A DNA stretch of 64,000 nt, from assembly GCF_014695385.1 (NCBI RefSeq), contig NZ_JACJOD010000014.1, positions 1-64,000 of the forward strand. Direction: 5' to 3'. Both the position numbers and the translations under genes were made by a program. This stretch comes from Trichocoleus sp. FACHB-46. GTDB lineage: Bacteria; Cyanobacteriota; Cyanobacteriia; FACHB-46. A model generated the notes under the pieces. That model was not told the origin of the DNA. It saw nothing but the letters and a program-made list of their open reading frames with translations, and ran no database searches. Positions 63,768 through 64,000 of this stretch are shown piece by piece (within the stretch, counting starts at the first letter, position 1; every line of letters begins with the position of its first letter).

Positions 63768-64000
63768 TTGGAGCTGTCTAACCTCTGGCTTTTCGCTGGT
63801 CCTCCTGTCGTCGGTGGCATCATTGGCTACTTCACCAATGATATTGCCATCAAGATGCTGTTTCGCCCCTATCGGCCCTATTATCTGGGCAAGAAGCAAC
63901 TGCCATTTACGCCTGGCTTAATTCCCAAAAATCAGGAACGTTTGGCGAAACGAATTGCAGATACCATCATGGGGTCTTTGTTGACTCCAGAGGAATTGCA
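63768..64000 (+). CDS. DUF445-family membrane protein, truncated by the window edge
   Basis: Only the first 77 codons are inside the window. They encode a membrane-leading sequence with [20 protein letters not shown] and [10 protein letters not shown], followed by [20 protein letters not shown], which are strong DUF445 landmarks. No ATG or GTG start is available after the preceding in-frame stop; the first start codon is TTG at 63768. It probably shares a transcript with menG. Function of the family is unknown. Confidence 0.8.
   Translation, partial: MELSNLWLFAGPPVVGGIIGYFTNDIAIKMLFRPYRPYYLGKKQLPFTPGLIPKNQERLAKRIADTIMGSLLTPEEL

Noticed and set aside
1-64000. Frequent GCGATCGC octamers as a CRISPR or transposon signal
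   Set aside because: They are dispersed HIP1 palindromes, normal in many cyanobacterial genomes, with no regular spacing or spacers.

Overview
The window is chromosomal DNA of a cyanobacterium, probably a filamentous one. It carries the HIP1 palindrome (GCGATCGC) throughout and encodes chlorophyll-branch enzymes (ChlH, ChlG), a probable photosystem II assembly protein (Psb35), demethylphylloquinone methyltransferase (MenG) and many proteins of cyanobacterial type. A fraC-fraD-fraE operon, which encodes septal-junction and filament-integrity proteins, points to filamentous growth. The genus cannot be fixed from the sequence; a Leptolyngbya/Trichocoleus-like lineage is a guess. No tRNA, rRNA, CRISPR array, transposase or prophage was recognised inside the window. 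A strong leftward promoter at the left edge could belong to an rRNA operon that lies mostly outside.

Layout. 1-8.4 kb: an endonuclease III-like glycosylase, PutA, a GNAT acetyltransferase, a GAF histidine kinase, a cobalamin-binding-type protein and a Uma2-family protein. 8.4-13.2 kb: chlH with a clear terminator and a long upstream region holding a large stem-loop. 13.2-21.1 kb: an ankyrin protein, an LpxB-related glycosyltransferase, an M23 peptidase, FtsH, an FMN reductase and a ferrochelatase-family protein with a very His-rich tail. 21.4-27.9 kb: a four-gene, translationally coupled signalling operon (REC, CheC-like phosphatase, 1524-aa hybrid kinase, REC-GGDEF). 28-35.3 kb: MFS transporter, acetolactate synthase (ilvB), two tandem unknown paralogues and a PBP4-type D,D-peptidase. 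35.3-37.8 kb: fraCDE. 37.9-40.4 kb: a tandem-domain CobO-like protein and an unknown 444-aa protein.

40.9-49.8 kb is the most unusual part. On the minus strand it holds a membrane-anchored coiled-coil/TerB-C-like/WD40 protein, a BrxD-like (DUF2791) ATPase and an Lhr-type helicase. Between ATPase and helicase sits a small block with a GerMN protein, a small membrane protein and a tandem LRAT pair, one copy frameshifted. I read this as a TerB-C/BrxD-like/helicase module that has been split by other genes; its function (defence or DNA processing) is inferred.

50-64 kb: a PEP-CTERM protein, a SyrD-type ABC exporter, RsmB, Psb35, a class A penicillin-binding protein with a low-complexity tail, chlG beside an ArsA/Get3-like ATPase, a DUF2862 protein, hisF, a small membrane protein, a REC-GAF protein, menG, and the start of a DUF445 gene cut by the right edge.

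How the genes fit together: chlH and chlG act at the first and last steps of the chlorophyll branch. MenG finishes phylloquinone. The ferrochelatase-family protein, CobO-like and BtuF-like proteins form a loose metallo-tetrapyrrole theme. PBP1A-type, PBP4 and M23 enzymes plus FraCDE serve the cell wall and septum. Several genes use GTG or TTG starts.
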